Assembly: GCF_015220045.1 (NCBI RefSeq)
Contig: NZ_JADBGB010000001.1
Location: forward strand, 2,721,001-2,785,000
Source: Marivivens aquimaris
Lineage (GTDB): Bacteria; Pseudomonadota; Alphaproteobacteria; Rhodobacterales; Rhodobacteraceae
Length of the DNA stretch: 64,000 nt
Reading direction: 5' to 3'
This document shows, piece after piece, positions 62,315 to 64,000 of the stretch. The notes under the pieces are model-generated. The model made no database searches, was not told the DNA's origin, and was given only the letters and a program-made list of their open reading frames with translations. Position 1 is the stretch's first letter, and the number at the start of each line of letters is the position of its first letter. Made by a program: the position numbers and the translations under genes.

Positions 62315-64000
62315 ATGACCAAGGCACGTGTCACGCGAGAAGATGCGCTGACGTTTCACATGGAACCGGCCCCGGGCAAGTGGGAGGTCTCGGCCACCGT
62401 GCCTATGATGACGCAGCGCGATCTGTCGCTTGCGTATTCCCCCGGTGTTGCGATCCCGTGCGAAGAAATCCACGCCGATCCTGAAACCGCCTACGACTAC
62501 ACGAACAAGGGCAATCTTGTTGCGGTGATTTCGAACGGTACGGCTGTTCTCGGCCTTGGTAACCTTGGCGCGCTGGCTTCGAAGCCGGTGATGGAGGGCA
62601 AATCGGTGCTCTTCAAGCGGTTCGCCGATGTGAACTCCATCGACCTTGAGCTCGACACCGAAGATCCGGACGAATTCTGCCGTGCCGTGCGCCTGATGGG
62701 ACCGTCGTTCGGTGGTATTAACCTCGAGGACATCAAAGCGCCCGAGTGTTTCATCATCGAGCAGCGCCTCAAGGAAGAAATGGACATTCCCGTCTTCCAC
62801 GACGACCAGCACGGCACCGCCGTGATCTGCGCTGCCGGTCTGATCAACGCGCTGCATCTGTCGAGCAAGAAGATCGAAGACTGCAAAATCGTCCTCAACG
62901 GCGCTGGCGCTGCCGGTATCGCGTGCCTCGAACTGGTTAAGGCCATGGGTGCGAAGCAGGATAACTGCATCATGTGCGATACCAAGGGCGTGATCTATCA
63001 GGGCCGTACCGAAGGTATGAACCAGTGGAAGTCTGCCCACGCCGCTGTCACCGATGCCCGCAGCCTCGCTGATGCGATGAAGGATGCTGACGTGTTCCTC
63101 GGCGTTTCGGCCAAAGGTGCCGTGACGCAGGAGATGGTTGCCACGATGGCGCCGAACCCCGTTATCTTCGCAATGGCGAACCCCGATCCGGAGATCACTC
63201 CGGAAGAAGCGCATCAGGTCCGCGAAGACGCCATCGTCGCTACCGGTCGTTCGGACTACCCGAACCAGGTGAACAACGTGCTCGGTTTCCCGTACCTTTT
63301 CCGCGGTGCGCTCGACATCCATGCCCGTGCGATCAATGACGAGATGAAGATCGCTTGTGCGAATGCTCTGGCCGAACTCGCCCGCGAGGACGTACCGGAT
63401 GAAGTGGCGCTGGCCTATGGTCGCAAGCTGTCATTTGGCCGTGACTACATTATCCCGACCCCGTTCGACCCGCGTCTGATCCACCGCATTCCGCCCGCCG
63501 TGGCGCGTGCTGGTATGGACACCGGCGTTGCGCGTCGTCCGATCGTGGATATGGAAGGATACGAGCTGTCGCTGAAGTCCCGTATGGACCCGACCGCGAA
63601 CATCCTGCGCAACATCAACGCCCGCGCCCGTGCGGCCCAAGCAACCATCGTGTTCGCGGAGGGCGACGATCCCCGCGTGCTGCGCGCTGCGGTACAGTAC
63701 CAGCGCAACGGCCTTGGCAAAGCGCTCGTCATTGGCCGCGAGAAGGAAGTCGAGGACCTGCTCATCGCCGAAGGGATGGCCGACGCTGTTTCGGAAATCG
63801 AAGTGGTCAACGCGCGTAACACCGAGCATCTAAATACCTACAAAGACTTCCTCTACAAGCGGCTCCAGCGCAAAGGCTACGACCGTCAGGACATCCACCG
63901 CCTCGCGGCGCGTGATCGTCACGTCTTCGGAGCGCTGATGGTGGCGCATGGTCACGGCGACTGTCTGGTCACTGGCGCGACGCGCAAATCGGCCCACGTT
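62315..64000 (+). CDS. maeB: NADP-dependent malic enzyme, MaeB type (3' end outside window)
   Basis: 562 codons are present and the frame is open to the right edge; the stop is not in the window. The malic enzyme part has SLAYSPGVAIPCEEIHADPE, NLGALASKPVMEGKSVLFK, the metal-binding region VFHDDQHGTAVICAAGLINA and NAD(P)-type LNGAGAAGIACLELV. After about residue 425 a phosphotransacetylase-like domain begins (ATIVFAEGDDPRVLRAA), as in large MaeB proteins. Oxidative decarboxylation of malate gives pyruvate and NADPH. GGAGGA lies seven bases before the ATG. Confidence 0.95.
   Translation, partial: MTKARVTREDALTFHMEPAPGKWEVSATVPMMTQRDLSLAYSPGVAIPCEEIHADPETAYDYTNKGNLVAVISNGTAVLGLGNLGALASKPVMEGKSVLFKRFADVNSIDLELDTEDPDEFCRAVRLMGPSFGGINLEDIKAPECFIIEQRLKEEMDIPVFHDDQHGTAVICAAGLINALHLSSKKIEDCKIVLNGAGAAGIACLELVKAMGAKQDNCIMCDTKGVIYQGRTEGMNQWKSAHAAVTDARSLADAMKDADVFLGVSAKGAVTQEMVATMAPNPVIFAMANPDPEITPEEAHQVREDAIVATGRSDYPNQVNNVLGFPYLFRGALDIHARAINDEMKIACANALAELAREDVPDEVALAYGRKLSFGRDYIIPTPFDPRLIHRIPPAVARAGMDTGVARRPIVDMEGYELSLKSRMDPTANILRNINARARAAQATIVFAEGDDPRVLRAAVQYQRNGLGKALVIGREKEVEDLLIAEGMADAVSEIEVVNARNTEHLNTYKDFLYKRLQRKGYDRQDIHRLAARDRHVFGALMVAHGHGDCLVTGATRKSAHV

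Noticed and set aside
62354..62369. parS-like sequence in maeB (CGTTTCACATGGAACC)
   Set aside because: Four mismatches to the 16-mer and no dyad symmetry at the centre; ParB tolerates few changes.
1..64000. Insertion sequences, prophage, CRISPR array or integrated island
   Set aside because: No transposase, integrase, phage structural gene or regular direct-repeat array was seen; gene order is that of a conserved core.

Overview
This 64 kb window is chromosomal core sequence from an alphaproteobacterium of the family Rhodobacteraceae (Roseobacter/Rhodobacter group). The evidence is the regB-senC-regA redox cluster, the gene order secB-dnaQ-coaE-aroE-maf / origin / hemJ-rho-mnmE-mnmG-rsmG-parA-parB, Tim44-like and HemY/COG4223 proteins, hrcA-grpE, and high-GC codon usage throughout. 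I see no insertion sequence, prophage, CRISPR array or rRNA operon. One tRNA gene (Thr, anticodon CGT) is present. The genus cannot be fixed from this window.

Layout. 0-3.6 kb: reductive pyrimidine catabolism, with the start of an N-carbamoyl-amino-acid/beta-ureidopropionase-type hydrolase, a RutR-family regulator, preA and preT, and two RutR-like operator palindromes. 3.66-7.74 kb: ynjF-ynjB-ynjC-ynjD, a CDP-alcohol phosphatidyltransferase followed by a binding-protein-dependent ABC transporter. 7.8-14.7 kb: a divergent iron-type locus (imelysin, di-haem DUF1111 protein, second imelysin, DUF1513), a BNR-repeat protein and an Rrf2 regulator whose three cysteines fall at the RirA positions 91/99/105. 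Two tandem dyads in the divergent promoter have the spacing of RirA (IRO-type) sites. 14.7-21.6 kb: tRNA-Thr, hemD/COG4223/hemY, and divergent tsaD-gpsA-yciI-EVE-DUF1761. 21.7-28.5 kb: DUF2853, ahcY, an HD hydrolase, regA, senC, regB and a PAS-only protein. 28.5-37.3 kb: a tightly overlapping operon tsaE-amgK-murU-addB-addA, followed by trxA (t6A synthesis, cell-wall sugar recycling, double-strand-break repair). 37.4-47.6 kb: hslV, an orphan BrnA-type antitoxin-like gene and hslU, then a metallophosphoesterase, lipid kinase, Smr protein, mltA, timA, fxsA, secB and dnaQ-coaE-aroE-maf. 47.56-47.95 kb: the replication origin. 47.96-55.3 kb: hemJ, rho, mnmE, mnmG, rsmG, parA and parB, with two perfect parS sites. 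55.3-64 kb: hemW, rdgB and rph; hrcA-grpE; mutS; and a malic enzyme running off the right edge.

The most informative parts are non-coding or dual-use. The gap between maf and hemJ is the only sizeable gap (about 400 bp) and has the hallmarks of an alphaproteobacterial oriC: two perfect DnaA boxes at its edges, an AT-rich tract, ten GANTC (CcrM) sites in 186 bp, and genes diverging from it on both sides. Two perfect 16-bp parS sites lie inside mnmG and rsmG, 3.2 and 5.1 kb from the right edge of the origin gap; the first overlaps the translation start of mnmG. The iron-type locus is the best candidate for a partly undescribed system. It joins a RirA-like regulator, tandem operators, a divergent Ynj transporter of unknown substrate, an imelysin paralogue lacking the usual GxHxxE motif, and an uncharacterised BNR-repeat protein.

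Long open frames antisense to real genes are common here because of GC-rich codon bias, and they were not annotated. Start codons were chosen by ribosome-binding sites, signal peptides and overlap with upstream stops.
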